Source: Streptomyces endophytica
GTDB taxonomy: Bacteria; Actinomycetota; Actinomycetes; Streptomycetales; Streptomycetaceae
Direction: 5' to 3'
DNA: 64,000 nt
Assembly (NCBI RefSeq): GCF_026153355.1
Contig: NZ_CP110636.1
Span: forward strand, 2,108,001 to 2,172,000
Part shown: positions 13,262 through 21,810 of the stretch, piece after piece
How positions within the stretch are numbered: the first letter of the stretch is position 1
Layout: every line of letters starts with the position of its first letter
Made by a program: the position numbers and the translations under genes
Notes under the pieces: generated by a model
Told to the model about the DNA's origin: nothing
The model's input: the letters and a program-made list of their open reading frames with translations, nothing else
The model's database searches: none

Positions 13262-13773
13262 GGGTGCTCCGATCCCGTGGGGTCGAGGGGACGGCACAGC
13301 AGGGTGGAGGTGGTGGTGGCCACCCACAGGCCGTCCGCGTCGTGGAAGGCGCAGTCGAGGGTGAGGAGCCGACGGCCGGCGAGGTGCGCGACGTCGGCGA
13401 GGCGGACGGTCGCGTGGAGGACGTCGCCGGCGTGCGCGGGGCGGGCGTGCCGCAGGCTCTGGGCCCGGTGCACGGCACCGTCGAGGCCGGGTAGGTCCGG
13501 CCGGGCGCGCAGCAGTTGGTCCTCGGCGTGCGCCGCGAGGGTGACGAGGTAGGTGGGCGGGGCGAGGGTGTCGGGGTGGCCGAGAGCGCGGGCGGCGACC
13601 GGATCCGTGTAGGCCGGGTGCGGGTCACCGAGCGCGGCGGCGAACCCGGCGATCCGCGCCCGGTCGAGGACGTACGGGCCGCAGCGGAGGACATCGGTGC
13701 CGCTGCCGCTGCCGCTGCCGGGCGCCGGAGGGCCGGTGGGGCCGGCCGGGCCGGGGGTCGCTCTGCCCGTCAT
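13258..13773 (-). CDS. MaoC-like (R)-hydratase/dehydratase, FAS1-DH N-terminal type
   Basis: 171 residues: a Gly/Ser/Pro-rich leader, then YVLDRARIAGFAAALGDPHP and LAPPTYLVTLAAH, typical of the N-terminal hot-dog domain of MaoC/HadA-type hydratases. Such enzymes interconvert 3-hydroxyacyl and enoyl thioesters. It sits six bases after the enoyl reductase gene and overlaps the ligase start, so the three are co-translated. Many of these domains need a second hot-dog partner; none is adjacent, so activity alone is uncertain. Confidence 0.7.
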   Translation of the reverse strand: MTGRATPGPAGPTGPPAPGSGSGSGTDVLRCGPYVLDRARIAGFAAALGDPHPAYTDPVAARALGHPDTLAPPTYLVTLAAHAEDQLLRARPDLPGLDGAVHRAQSLRHARPAHAGDVLHATVRLADVAHLAGRRLLTLDCAFHDADGLWVATTTSTLLCRPLDPTGSEHP

Positions 13774-13779
13774 CGTGGG

Positions 13780-14550
13780 TCAGTCGCCGATCATGTGGTG
13801 GCCGCCGTCCGCGTGGACGATCTCGCCGGTGGTGGCGGGCAGCCAGTCCGAGAGCAGGGCCAGGCAGGTACGGGCCACCGGTTCCGCGTTCTGCGGGTCC
13901 CAGCCCAGCGGGGCCCGTGTCGACCAGTCCTTCTCGAAGGACGGGCCGTCGCCGCCGATGCCCCGGGCGGCCAGGGTGCGCAGCGGGCCGGCCGCGACGA
14001 GGTTGGCGCGGATGCCGTGGCCGCCGAGGTCCCGCGCCAAGTAGCGGGAACAGGCTTCGAGTCCCGCCTTCGCGACGCCCATCCAGTCGTAGCCGGGCCA
14101 GGCCCGCGAGGCGTCGAAGTCCACGCCGACGACGGAGGCGCCCGGGCGCAGTAATGGCCGGCAGGCCATGGTGAGCGCCACCAGGGAGTACGTGGAGGTG
14201 TGCAGCGCGGCGGACACATCGCGCCACGGGGCGGTCAGGAAGCCGCCGTCCAGGCAGGTGGCGGGGGCGTGGGCGACCGAGTGCAGTACACCGTCGAGCC
14301 CGTCCAGGTGGGCGCCGACCCGGTCGGCGAGCGTGCTGAGCTGCGCCTCGTCCGTGACGTCCAGTTCCACGACGGGGGGTTCCTCCGGCAGCCGCCGGGC
14401 GAGCCGGGCCACCAGGCTCGGCCGCCCGTACGCGGTGAGGACGATCTTGGCGCCCTCTTCCTGGGCGAGCCGGGCCACCGCGTAGGCGATCGAGCTTTCG
14501 GTGATCACTCCGGTGATCACCAGCTGTTTTCCGTCGAGCAGACCGCTCAT
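13780..14550 (-). CDS. Enoyl-ACP reductase, FabI/InhA-like SDR
   Basis: 256 residues. The SDR fold is clear: LLDGKQLVITGVITESSIAY is the NADH site of FabI-type reductases, and YDWMGVAKAGLEACSRYLAR supplies the Tyr-x6-Lys catalytic pair. GIRANLVAAGPLRTLAARGI and GEIVHADGGHHMIGD complete the InhA-like C-terminus. It reduces enoyl-ACP in fatty acid chain building. It heads the leftward operon and is divergent from the ACP gene across a promoter with operator-like dyads. A second copy of a FabI gene inside a cluster suggests a dedicated acyl chain. Confidence 0.88.
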   Translation of the reverse strand: MSGLLDGKQLVITGVITESSIAYAVARLAQEEGAKIVLTAYGRPSLVARLARRLPEEPPVVELDVTDEAQLSTLADRVGAHLDGLDGVLHSVAHAPATCLDGGFLTAPWRDVSAALHTSTYSLVALTMACRPLLRPGASVVGVDFDASRAWPGYDWMGVAKAGLEACSRYLARDLGGHGIRANLVAAGPLRTLAARGIGGDGPSFEKDWSTRAPLGWDPQNAEPVARTCLALLSDWLPATTGEIVHADGGHHMIGD

Positions 14551-14627
14551 GCGGTGCCTCCGTCTGACTCGTCATCGACTCCAGAGTCACCGGACAAAAC
14601 TCAACGCCAATGTCCGGCCTTGGTCTT

Positions 14628-14652
14628 GATAGGTCGTCATTGACAACCTATC
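14628..14652. promoter_or_regulatory. 25-bp near-perfect palindrome between ER and ACP genes
   Basis: Arms gataggt and acctatc are exact; inside them gtc-atgac-type bases continue the symmetry with only three mismatched centre positions. It lies in the divergent control region of two cluster operons, so a dimeric repressor or activator site is the natural reading. The regulator is not identified. Confidence 0.55.
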
Positions 14653-14662
14653 CGACCTCCAG

Positions 14663-14709
14663 TTGACTAGAATAGTCAAGCATAGTCAAAACAGTGACTC
14701 TTGTGTCAC
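14663..14709. promoter_or_regulatory. Phased TGAC/GTCA array at the ER/ACP promoter
   Basis: The words ttgacta (14663), tagtcaa (14673), tagtcaa (14683), agtgact (about 14693) and gtgtcac (14703) follow each other every 10 bases, all on one helix face. The first two form a 7+3+7 inverted repeat. Similar arrays occur before the ALDH and ketosynthase genes. The rest of the gap to 14892 is ordinary leader sequence with cgtacggcc words. Confidence 0.5.
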
Positions 14710-14892
14710 GTCAGCGCGCCGGCGTCCGCCGCACTCCGTCACCTCGCGTGGGCGGCAACGGTGCCGCGCCTTTGGCCGTACGCCCGGCCACCCGCCCGGC
14801 CGTACGCGTGTCGTACGGCCCGGCATCCATCCGGCCGCACATCCGGCCGTGGACCCCTGTTCCCGCCCGTCTCCGACAGAGAGGTGATCGTC

Positions 14893-15147
14893 ATGACCGT
14901 TCCGACCCGAGAAGAGATCGTTGCCGAGCTCGCCGAGATCCTGCACGAGGTGGCCGGCGTCGTGCCGGCCGAGGTGACCGAAGAGAAGTCCCTGGTCGAG
15001 GAGTTGGACGTGGACTCCCTGGCCATGGCCGAGGTGATCGTGGTCGCCGAGGAGCGCTTCGGGATCGCACTGCCCGAAGAGGAGATGAAGGACATGCGTA
15101 GAGTTTTGGACATTGTGCTCCGGGTCGAGAAGCAGCTGGCGTCCTGA
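14893..15147 (+). CDS. Stand-alone acyl carrier protein
   Basis: 84 residues, ATG 14893 behind gagaggtga. The phosphopantetheine site is LVEELDVDSLAMAEVIVVAE with Ser in the DSL motif; the acidic helix II and the closing MKDMRRVLDIVLRVEKQL fit a discrete type II ACP. It would carry the growing acyl chain for the ketosynthase, dehydratase and enoyl reductase encoded nearby and present it to the GNAT acyltransferase (inference). Confidence 0.93.
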   Translation: MTVPTREEIVAELAEILHEVAGVVPAEVTEEKSLVEELDVDSLAMAEVIVVAEERFGIALPEEEMKDMRRVLDIVLRVEKQLAS

Positions 15148-15522
15148 GCCCCGCCCGGGAACGCCTACGCCACGCGGGTCCCCCGGCCGGCGCGCGCTCC
15201 TGCCGCGTACGGTCCCGTCCGGCAGGAGTGCGCCGCTGGCGCACCGAGCGGTGGTCAATTTGAATATCGGTCAGATGACCCAACGGGCGATCCCTGCACG
15301 GTAGTTGTGACTTCTCCGCAGGTCCGGGACCTGTGCGCGCCGACCACGGCAGTCCTGGACGGACCGGGACGAAGAGCGTCCGACATGATCCTCGGCCGCA
15401 ACTTGGCGAAATTTGGTAATGCCCGTGAGTAAACCAGAGTTGATTTTCGGTCGTCGCTTGTTGACGCAGGCATAGACCAGGGTTACCTTGAGGATCTCCG
15501 AACGGTAAATCAAATCGACTCA
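15148..15522. other. Low-GC leader before the PPTase-like gene
   Basis: From about 15250 the base composition drops (tcaatttgaatatcggtcag, aatttggtaatgcc, ttgacgcaggcatagacc). This looks like promoter DNA. ggtca occurs at 15253 and 15269 and atgac at 15275. No gene recognised. Confidence 0.4.
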
Positions 15523-16332
15523 GTGCACTGCTTTCTGTGGATCTCAACCGTCCACAGAAAGTCGACATGGTGCGAGGGGATCTATGCGGGGGACGAGCCT
15601 TTCTGTGACGCGCACCCGAGCGGCCATTCGCTCAGTCATGCCGACCCCGGCGGCACGTCCAACACACCTGGTGACGAGGGGCTTTGGCACCCGGATCGCG
15701 CCGATGAATTAGCCGACGGCGCATTGCACATATTCTGGCCCGACGGCGCAGACATTCGCCAGACCGCCTGTTTGACGGAATTTCTCGGACGGTTACTCCA
15801 GTGTTCTCCCCGGGATATTCCGGTGACCCACGACGGGTTCGGCCGCCCGGTCTCCGCCGCACCCCCGCCCGCGGTCGGCTGGCCCCCGGGTGCGCGTCTC
15901 TGCCTCGGCATCGCCGCCGACCCTGGCCGCCAGTTCCTCGCCGTGACCAGGGACCTGCCGGTGGCCCTCTCCGTCCACACCGTGCCGCGCGGCCCGGTCA
16001 GCGAACTGCTGCTGCCCTTCACCCCGTTGGAACGCCGCTACGTCCAGGAGGCCCCGGAGGACCGGCGGGCCCACCGGCTGGCCCAGCTGTGGACCCGCAA
16101 GGAGGCGGCCCTGCGGCTGACCGGCCGGGGCGGGCTGGCCCTCGCCGACGAGATCGACGCGCTGAGCGAGGCGCGCGACGGCAAGGTCGTCATCCCGGCG
16201 TCCCCGGCCCACCCCGGCGGCATCGCCTACGTCCGCGACCTCCCCACCGGCCCGCGCACGGTCGCCTCCGCGGCCATGGCCGCCCCGGCGTCGGGGCTTC
16301 GTACGTGGCGCGTTGCGGTGCCTTCCAGGTAG
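15523..16332 (+). CDS. Divergent phosphopantetheinyl-transferase-fold protein
   Basis: Up to 269 residues from GTG 15523, though no good ribosome site precedes it and the true start may be further in. The C-terminal half has the PPTase block LAQLWTRKEAALRLTGRGGL (W-x-x-KEA). The partner motif, normally GVDIE, reads VALSVHTV, so the first metal-binding Asp is missing. It follows the ACP gene and would be expected to prime it, but the lost residue makes activity doubtful. The last dozen codons lie inside the repeat array described next, so the natural C-terminus may have been overwritten. Confidence 0.65.
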   Translation: MHCFLWISTVHRKSTWCEGIYAGDEPFCDAHPSGHSLSHADPGGTSNTPGDEGLWHPDRADELADGALHIFWPDGADIRQTACLTEFLGRLLQCSPRDIPVTHDGFGRPVSAAPPPAVGWPPGARLCLGIAADPGRQFLAVTRDLPVALSVHTVPRGPVSELLLPFTPLERRYVQEAPEDRRAHRLAQLWTRKEAALRLTGRGGLALADEIDALSEARDGKVVIPASPAHPGGIAYVRDLPTGPRTVASAAMAAPASGLRTWRVAVPSR

Positions 16333-16472
16333 CCGTTCCGCTGCGCTTTGCGGTGCCTCCCACGTACTTGGCCGTCCCGCCGTGGTGGTTTCTCGCCGTT
16401 GCGCTTTGCGGCGCCCCGCACGTACCTGTCTGTCCCGCCGCGGGTGTTGTTCGCCGTTGCGCCTGCGGCGGG
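16300..16472 (-). repeat. Left array of 58-bp repeats (inverted relative to right array)
   Basis: Two full 58-bp units (16344-16401, 16402-16459) and partial units on both sides. Each unit reads cgctttgcgg..ccgcacgtac..tcccgccgcgg..cgccgttg. They are reverse complements of the units at 16748-16979, so both arrays could pair. The array begins inside the end of the PPTase-like gene. Confidence 0.85.
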
Positions 16473-16496
16473 CTGGGTTGTGGTGGGTGCGGTGAC

Positions 16497-16562
16497 GGGC
16501 CTCCGGGGCCGGTCGTGTGGACTGCTGACGCTTTACGTCCACACAACCGGCCCCTCCGGCCC
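16497..16562. terminator. Long central hairpin between the two repeat arrays
   Basis: Inner stem ggggccggtcgtgtggac (16505-16522) pairs with gtccacacaaccggcccc (16537-16554) with one mismatch. An outer gggcc/ggccc stem is separated by a tcc/tcc internal loop. It probably works as a terminator for the rightward gene. The rest of 16563-16747 holds no visible gene. Confidence 0.55.
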
Positions 16563-16747
16563 GTCCCCTCCCGTGAGAGGGGAAGAAAACGACGGTGGGG
16601 GTGCACGTAATGCCCACGCGCCCGCAGGCAACAGACCAGATCCGCCCCCAACCAGCTTTGAAACTCCCACTCACGGGAGGGGCTGGACCGGAGGACGAAG
16701 TCTGGAGGGCCGGCACCGCACCCGACAACACCACGCCCGCCGCCAGG

Positions 16748-16979
16748 CGCAACGGCGAACAAGCCCCGCGGCGGGACAGACAGGTACGTGCGGGGCGCCG
16801 CAAAGCGCAACGGCGAGGGAGCCCCGCGGCGGGACGGCGAGGTACGTGCGGGGCGCCGCAAAGCGCAACGGCGAGCGAGCCCCGCGGCGGAACAGACGGG
16901 TACGTGGGAGGCGCCGCAAAGCGCAACGGCGAGGGAGCCCCGCGGCGGGACGGCCAAGTACGTGGGAGGAACCGCAAAG
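16748..16979 (+). repeat. Right array: four tandem 58-bp repeats
   Basis: Four head-to-tail copies of exactly 58 bp begin with cgcaacggcga and end with ccgcaaag. They are GC-rich and carry a gtacgtg core. Differences are scattered single bases. The array ends six bases before the stop of the XRE-TPR regulator gene on the other strand. Confidence 0.92.
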
Positions 16980-16984
16980 CGGAA

Positions 16985-18262
16985 CTACGGCATGAGGACC
17001 GCGTGCGGGTCTCCGCTCTCCGGGCGGCGGGCGGCGGCCGTGAGTTCGCGCCAGGTCTCCAGGGCCAGGCGGAAGGCGCCGGCCTGTTCGTAGCCCTCGG
17101 CGGCCAGTTTGAAGTCGGCCTCGGCGGCGTCCTCGTGGCCGCCCGCGCGGTGCGCGCGGGCCAGGTGGAGCAGGCAGCGGGCGCGGTCGAGCGGGGACAG
17201 GTCACCGGCCGTGAGGTCGATCCCCGCGGCGTGGTCGGCGGCCGCCGGCCCGTCGTCGTGGCGCAGTGCCGCGGCGGTCTCCAGGACCGCCAGCCAGGTC
17301 CGGGCCGAGGGGGTGCCGACCAGCGCGGTGGCCTGCCGGGCGCGGGTGAGCAGGGCGTCCGCCTCGTCCGCCGGGCCCGCCGCGAGCGCCAGCAGCGCAC
17401 GGGCCCGGGCCAGCCGGAGGCGGAGCCGTACGCCGTCGGTCGTGGCGAGCAGGTCCTCGGCCTCGGCGAGGAGTTCCAGGGCCTCGTCGGGATGTCCGGC
17501 CAGATACTGGGCACCGGCCACCGCCCACAGGGCGCCGGCCCGCAGTTCGCCGGCCGGGAGCGGTGCGGCCTCGGCGCGCAGTTCCGTGCCGAGCTGCTCG
17601 GCGCGGCTCCACTCGCCGCTGTCGACGGACGCGGACAGCAGCGCCATCCGGGCCTGGGCCCGCTCCGGGCGGCCGGGCTCCAGCTCGGTGGTGACCCGTA
17701 CGGCCTCCTCGGCGAAGCGGACGCCCTCGGGGAGGCGGCCCTCGGTGCGCAGCAGCTGGGCGAGTTCGATGGCGACCCGGGCGTGCAGGACCGGCGCGGT
17801 GCGGGTGAGCGGGTCGTCGAGCAGCCGACGCAGCGCGGCCTCGTGGCGGGCCGGATCGTCCAGCCGCCCGAGGACGGTGGCCAGCTCCCAGTGGGCCTCC
17901 CAGCGCACCTCGTCCTGGTCGGCGCCGCCGGCCTGCTCCACCACGGCCTCCAGCTGGCGCCGCGCCGCGGCCCAGTCGCCGGCCAGCTGGCTGGCGCGGG
18001 CCGCCACCAACTGGCCGACCAGGCCGAGGCGCTGGGTCAGCCGGGCGCCGGGCTCCTCGGTGGCGCTCAGTGCCTCGACGGTCGTGCCGAGCCGTTCGGC
18101 GATCGACCGGGCGATCTTGGGGCTCGGGATCCGGCGGCCGTTCTCGACCAGCGAGACGTAACTGGGCGAGAGATCGCCCCCGGCGAGGTCCCCCTGGGAC
18201 AGGCCCTGCGCGCGGCGGACCTCCCGCACTCGCTTCCCGAAAGCAGGCTGCTCAATCACCAA
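16985..18262 (-). CDS. XRE-family HTH regulator with TPR-like C-terminus (copy 1)
   Basis: About 425 residues; start TTG 18262 or GTG 18259. Residues 8-62 are an XRE helix-turn-helix (VREVRRAQGLSQGDLAGGDL, SPSYVSLVENGRRIPSPKIA). The rest is Ala/Leu/Glu-rich helical repeats of TPR type, as in peptide- or ligand-sensing regulators. It is divergent from the ALDH operon and resembles the second regulator at 23829, so the two are likely paralogous cluster regulators. The ligand is unknown. Confidence 0.85.
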   Translation of the reverse strand: MVIEQPAFGKRVREVRRAQGLSQGDLAGGDLSPSYVSLVENGRRIPSPKIARSIAERLGTTVEALSATEEPGARLTQRLGLVGQLVAARASQLAGDWAAARRQLEAVVEQAGGADQDEVRWEAHWELATVLGRLDDPARHEAALRRLLDDPLTRTAPVLHARVAIELAQLLRTEGRLPEGVRFAEEAVRVTTELEPGRPERAQARMALLSASVDSGEWSRAEQLGTELRAEAAPLPAGELRAGALWAVAGAQYLAGHPDEALELLAEAEDLLATTDGVRLRLRLARARALLALAAGPADEADALLTRARQATALVGTPSARTWLAVLETAAALRHDDGPAAADHAAGIDLTAGDLSPLDRARCLLHLARAHRAGGHEDAAEADFKLAAEGYEQAGAFRLALETWRELTAAARRPESGDPHAVLMP

Positions 18263-18571
18263 GGAATCGCTCGCAGTTGAGTTGGGCGGACGGACAGTGA
18301 CGGTGTACGGACGGCGCCGGACAGTGGAACGTGATGACGGGGAGTCTACTCACCGGAGGCCCGCTCGGGGGCCCCTGTGGACGACCTTCGCTCCGGCGAG
18401 GAGTCATTTTTTGTCACTTACGGAGGTCGGTATTCCTCTTGTCTGTTCGACGGACATCGCGACAGTTCGGAGGCGTGTTCGGGCCGATGGGGCGGGATCG
18501 GCAGGTCCGCGGCGGGGGTTGCGGACGGGGTGCGACGAGGGATGCTTGTCACAAAGGCCGGTCGAGTGTAA

Positions 18572-18612
18572 TGACTTTACTTGACAATAAATGACAATTG
18601 GCTGACGCTGAC
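18572..18612. promoter_or_regulatory. Phased TGAC direct repeats upstream of the ALDH gene
   Basis: tgac occurs at 18572, 18582, 18592, 18603 and 18609, with 10/10/11-base spacing for the first four. The context includes ttgacaataaatgacaa, whose ttgaca can serve as a -35 box. It lies in the otherwise gene-free divergent gap 18263-18643 between the regulator and ALDH genes. Architecture resembles the arrays at 14663 and 26089. Confidence 0.5.
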
Positions 18613-18643
18613 CCTCCATGGACTACGCCCCGAGGAGGGACAT

Positions 18644-19885
18644 ATGAGCTCCGCTCCCGCATGGCCGACCGTGGCCGCCGAGCCGGAGGACCGTGTCGAC
18701 GGCCGACGTGCGGCGGCCGTCCGCCGGGTCCGGGACTTTCTGGTGGACAACGCCGACACCGTGCACGCGCTGCTGTGCGAGATCTCCACCCACCGCGCCG
18801 CGCGCTACGAGATCGAGTCCACCGTCGCCACCCTCGACGGGGCCCTGGACGAGGTGGCCACCCACCGGCCCGGCCGGGTCCCCCGGCTGGCCGCCTTCAT
18901 GCCGTCGAACGTCATCCTCTACTCCTACGCCCTCTACCTCCTGGTCCCCGCGCTCTACACGGAGCGGCTGGTTTTCCGCCCCTCCAGCCGCGTCAAGGAC
19001 CAGATGCGCCGGCTGCACGCCCTGCTCGCCGAGCAGCACCGCCTGCCCATCACCCTCACCACCGCCAGCCAGCGTGAGTTCCTCCAGGACCACGTCAGCC
19101 CGGCCGACGTCGTCGTCTTCACCGGCGCCTACGCCAACGCCGAGCAGATCCGCGCCCGGCTCACCCCCGGCCAGCTGTTCCTCTTCCTCGGCTCCGGCGT
19201 CAACCCGTTCGTGGTCGCCCCCGGCGCCGACGTCGAGCGGGCCGCCCGCGACGCCCTCGCCATCCGTGTCCTCAACACCGGCCAGGACTGCCTGGGCCCG
19301 GACCTCTTCACCGTCCACGCCTCGCTCCTCGACCCGTTCGTGGACGCCCTGGTCAGCGAGTTGAAGGGGCTGCGCTACGGGCCGTACACCGACCCGGACG
19401 CCGACTTCGGGCCGATCTTCTACGAGAGCGCGCTGGAGGACGGCGCGCAGTTCCTGGCCCGCAACCGCGGCGGCATCGTGCACGGCGGGCACGTCGACTT
19501 CCGGGCCCGCCGCCTCGACCCCGCCGTCGTCGTCGGCGACGAGGTCACCCCGCGCACCCACGTGCCGGAGTTCTTCGCCCCGATCTTCAACGTCGCCTCC
19601 TACCGCGACGAGGACGCGCTCGCCGCGACCCTCACCACCGGCACCTTCACCGAACGCGCCCTGGGCTCCAGCGTCTACGGTCACGCCCCGGCCCTCGTCG
19701 AGGCGCTCCGCCGGCGCACCACCGTCACCCTGGACACCACCCTGCTGTCCATCGACGACGGCAACGCCCCCTTCGGCGGCTACGGCCGGATGGCCAACTA
19801 CATCTCCGACGGCCGGGAGCTGCGCGCCGAGCCCGTGCTGATCTCCAAGGCCGTCGCCGCCCACCGTCCGGGAGGCGGCCGATGA
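18644..19885 (+). CDS. Aldehyde dehydrogenase superfamily protein
   Basis: 413 residues, ATG 18644 behind gaggaggga. It has the ALDH plan: AAFMPSNVILYSYALYLLVP (N-terminal Rossmann entry), LFLFLGSGVNPFVVAPGADV, the catalytic-cysteine loop NTGQDCLGPDLF (Cys about 216), and FFAPIFNVASYRDEDAL. It is shorter than the usual 480-500 residues and is closest in style to short acyl-reductase-like or non-canonical ALDHs. Its stop overlaps the ThDP enzyme start (ATGA), so the two probably act on one substrate. An NAD(P)-dependent aldehyde/acyl conversion for the acyl starter is a guess. Confidence 0.75.
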   Translation: MSSAPAWPTVAAEPEDRVDGRRAAAVRRVRDFLVDNADTVHALLCEISTHRAARYEIESTVATLDGALDEVATHRPGRVPRLAAFMPSNVILYSYALYLLVPALYTERLVFRPSSRVKDQMRRLHALLAEQHRLPITLTTASQREFLQDHVSPADVVVFTGAYANAEQIRARLTPGQLFLFLGSGVNPFVVAPGADVERAARDALAIRVLNTGQDCLGPDLFTVHASLLDPFVDALVSELKGLRYGPYTDPDADFGPIFYESALEDGAQFLARNRGGIVHGGHVDFRARRLDPAVVVGDEVTPRTHVPEFFAPIFNVASYRDEDALAATLTTGTFTERALGSSVYGHAPALVEALRRRTTVTLDTTLLSIDDGNAPFGGYGRMANYISDGRELRAEPVLISKAVAAHRPGGGR

Positions 19886-21606
19886 ACCAGCATCCCGCGG
19901 CCCACCCGTCCGCCTGGGCGGCGATCGCCGACCACCTCCACCACCTGGGCACCACCGCGGTCTTCGGGCTGCCCGGCGACGACATGGCACCGCTCGGCGC
20001 GCTGGAGGACTCCGACGTCCACGTGGTGCTCTGCCGCGACCAGCGCAACGCCGTCTTCATGGCGACCGGTTACGCGCTCGCCGCCGGCCGCCCCGGGGTC
20101 TGTGTGATCGGCAAGGGCCCGGCGGTGACCAACGCGCTCACCGGCCTGCTGGAGGCGCGCTCCGCCGCCGTACCGCTGATCCTGATCGCCGACGGCACCC
20201 GGCTGGACCGGGTCGGCACCGGCGCCTTCCAGGAGCTGGACCAGCTGGCCGCGGTCCGCCCGTACGTGAAGTGGGCGGTCCGCGTCGACCACGCCGAGCG
20301 GCTGCCGGGCGCCCTGGAGAAGGCCGCCGCGCTCGCCGTCAACGGCACGCCCGGACCGGTCTACGTCGAACTCGCCGAGCAGATCGCCGGCGAACCCGTC
20401 CCCCGTACCGGGCCCTGGCGCCCGGCCGTGCCCCAGCGGCCGGCCCCCGACCCCGCCGCGCTGGCCGCCACCGCGGCCCGGATCACCGCCGCACGGCGGC
20501 CGTTGCTGCTGGTCGGCGGGGGTGCCCGGCACCGCAACGCGGACCGCCGGATCGAGCGGTTCGCCGAGCGGCTGGGCGCCGGGATCTTCACCACCGCCTC
20601 CGGCCGCGGCACCGTCGCCGAGGACCACCCGCTGCACTGCGGCGTCAGCGGCCTCTACACCGTCGGGCCCGTGGACGCCCTGTGGCGCGAGGCGGATCTG
20701 GTCGTCGCGCTGGGCAGCCGCCTGGAGGAGACGGCCACCTTCGGCTGGCCGGAGGGTGCCGACCAACTCCCCGTCGTCCAGGCCGTCCTGGGCGAGGAGA
20801 GCCTGGTCCTGGACCGTCCGGGGGCGTACGTCCTGGCGGACGTGGCGTCGACCGTGGACGGCTGGGCCGGGCTGCTCGACGGGCACCGGCCGGACGGGGC
20901 CTGGGCCGAGCGGGTCCGCTCCGTACGGGCCGCGCTGGCGCAGCGCGCCGCGGACCGGGCCGAGGAGGCCGGGAAACGGACGCCGGACGGCACCGTCCCG
21001 GTCGCCCGGGTGCTGGCCGAGCTGGAGCGGGCCGTCCCCGCCGGCCGGGTCCTCGTCCAGGAGAACGGCCTGCAGGACATGTGGTCGTACTTCTTCCCGC
21101 ACTACGCGCTCGGTGCCGATGGCGGTTCCGTCGTCCCCAGCGAGCAGACGCCGCTGGGCTTCGGCGCGGCGGCCGCGGTCGGCGTACGGCTGGCCGAGCC
21201 GGCCGGGCGGCCCGTGGTCGCGGTGGTGGGCGACGGCGCCTTCCACCTCTTCCGCGCCGAGCTGCCGACGGTCGCGGACGCCGGCGCGGCCGTCCTCTAC
21301 GTCGTCCTGGACAACGGCGGCTACGGCTGGCTGCAGTCCAACCTCGACCGGGTCTCCGGCCCGGACTCGCGCTTCGCCTTCACCCGCCCCCGGCCCACCG
21401 GCACCGACGGTCTGACCGGCGCCTACGGCCTGGGCCACCGCCGGGTGACGGACCCCGACCGGCTGTCCGACGCGCTGGCCGCGGCCTGGCGCGAGGTCGC
21501 CGCCGGCACCACGTCCGTCGTCGAGGTGGCGGTCGCGCTGGCGGACACCCCACCGGGGATGACGGGCGCGGCGGGCGACTTCCCGGAGCGGGCGGAGGAG
21601 GAGTAG
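19882..21606 (+). CDS. Thiamine diphosphate-dependent enzyme (acetolactate synthase/decarboxylase-like)
   Basis: 574 residues with all three ThDP domains: N-terminal PYR domain (VFGLPGDDMAPLGAL), central domain (RPLLLVGGGARHRNADRRIE) and PP domain with the Mg/ThDP motif VVGDGAFHLFRAELPTVADA (about residue 450) and NGGYGWLQ. The place of the usual cofactor-activating Glu (RHEQ..) reads CRDQRNAVFMATGYA: aligned from GYA, the Glu is Gln 54. This makes classic ylid activation questionable. It is co-translated with the ALDH. Possible roles: decarboxylation or carboligation of a 2-keto acid; substrate unknown. Confidence 0.8.
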   Translation: MNQHPAAHPSAWAAIADHLHHLGTTAVFGLPGDDMAPLGALEDSDVHVVLCRDQRNAVFMATGYALAAGRPGVCVIGKGPAVTNALTGLLEARSAAVPLILIADGTRLDRVGTGAFQELDQLAAVRPYVKWAVRVDHAERLPGALEKAAALAVNGTPGPVYVELAEQIAGEPVPRTGPWRPAVPQRPAPDPAALAATAARITAARRPLLLVGGGARHRNADRRIERFAERLGAGIFTTASGRGTVAEDHPLHCGVSGLYTVGPVDALWREADLVVALGSRLEETATFGWPEGADQLPVVQAVLGEESLVLDRPGAYVLADVASTVDGWAGLLDGHRPDGAWAERVRSVRAALAQRAADRAEEAGKRTPDGTVPVARVLAELERAVPAGRVLVQENGLQDMWSYFFPHYALGADGGSVVPSEQTPLGFGAAAAVGVRLAEPAGRPVVAVVGDGAFHLFRAELPTVADAGAAVLYVVLDNGGYGWLQSNLDRVSGPDSRFAFTRPRPTGTDGLTGAYGLGHRRVTDPDRLSDALAAAWREVAAGTTSVVEVAVALADTPPGMTGAAGDFPERAEEE

Positions 21607-21623
21607 CAGGGACCCGGCTTCTT

Positions 21624-21656
21624 GGGGGCCGTGCCGCCGTCGGCGGCACGGCCCCC
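21624..21656. terminator. Strong hairpin after the ThDP enzyme gene
   Basis: A perfect 15-bp stem (gggggccgtgccgcc / ggcggcacggccccc) with a 3-base loop lies 18 bases past the stop. It is followed at 21656-21700 by a gcgtgcgtcgggg tandem repeat. It faces the end of the leftward ABC permease gene. Confidence 0.75.
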
Positions 21657-21810
21657 GCGTGCGTCGGGGCGTGCGTGCGTCGGGGCGTGCGTGGGCCGGC
21701 CCCTTCCCCGGCTCGGGGGTGGCCGGGGGCGGGGCCGGTCCACGTCTTCTTCGTACGGGGAGCCACGCCGAAGGCGTGACGGGGATGCGCTCCCTTGCGT
21801 ACGGATGGTG

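Noticed and set aside
16300..16979. CRISPR array
   Set aside because: Units are contiguous 58-mers without unique spacers, inverted in two blocks, and no cas genes are present.
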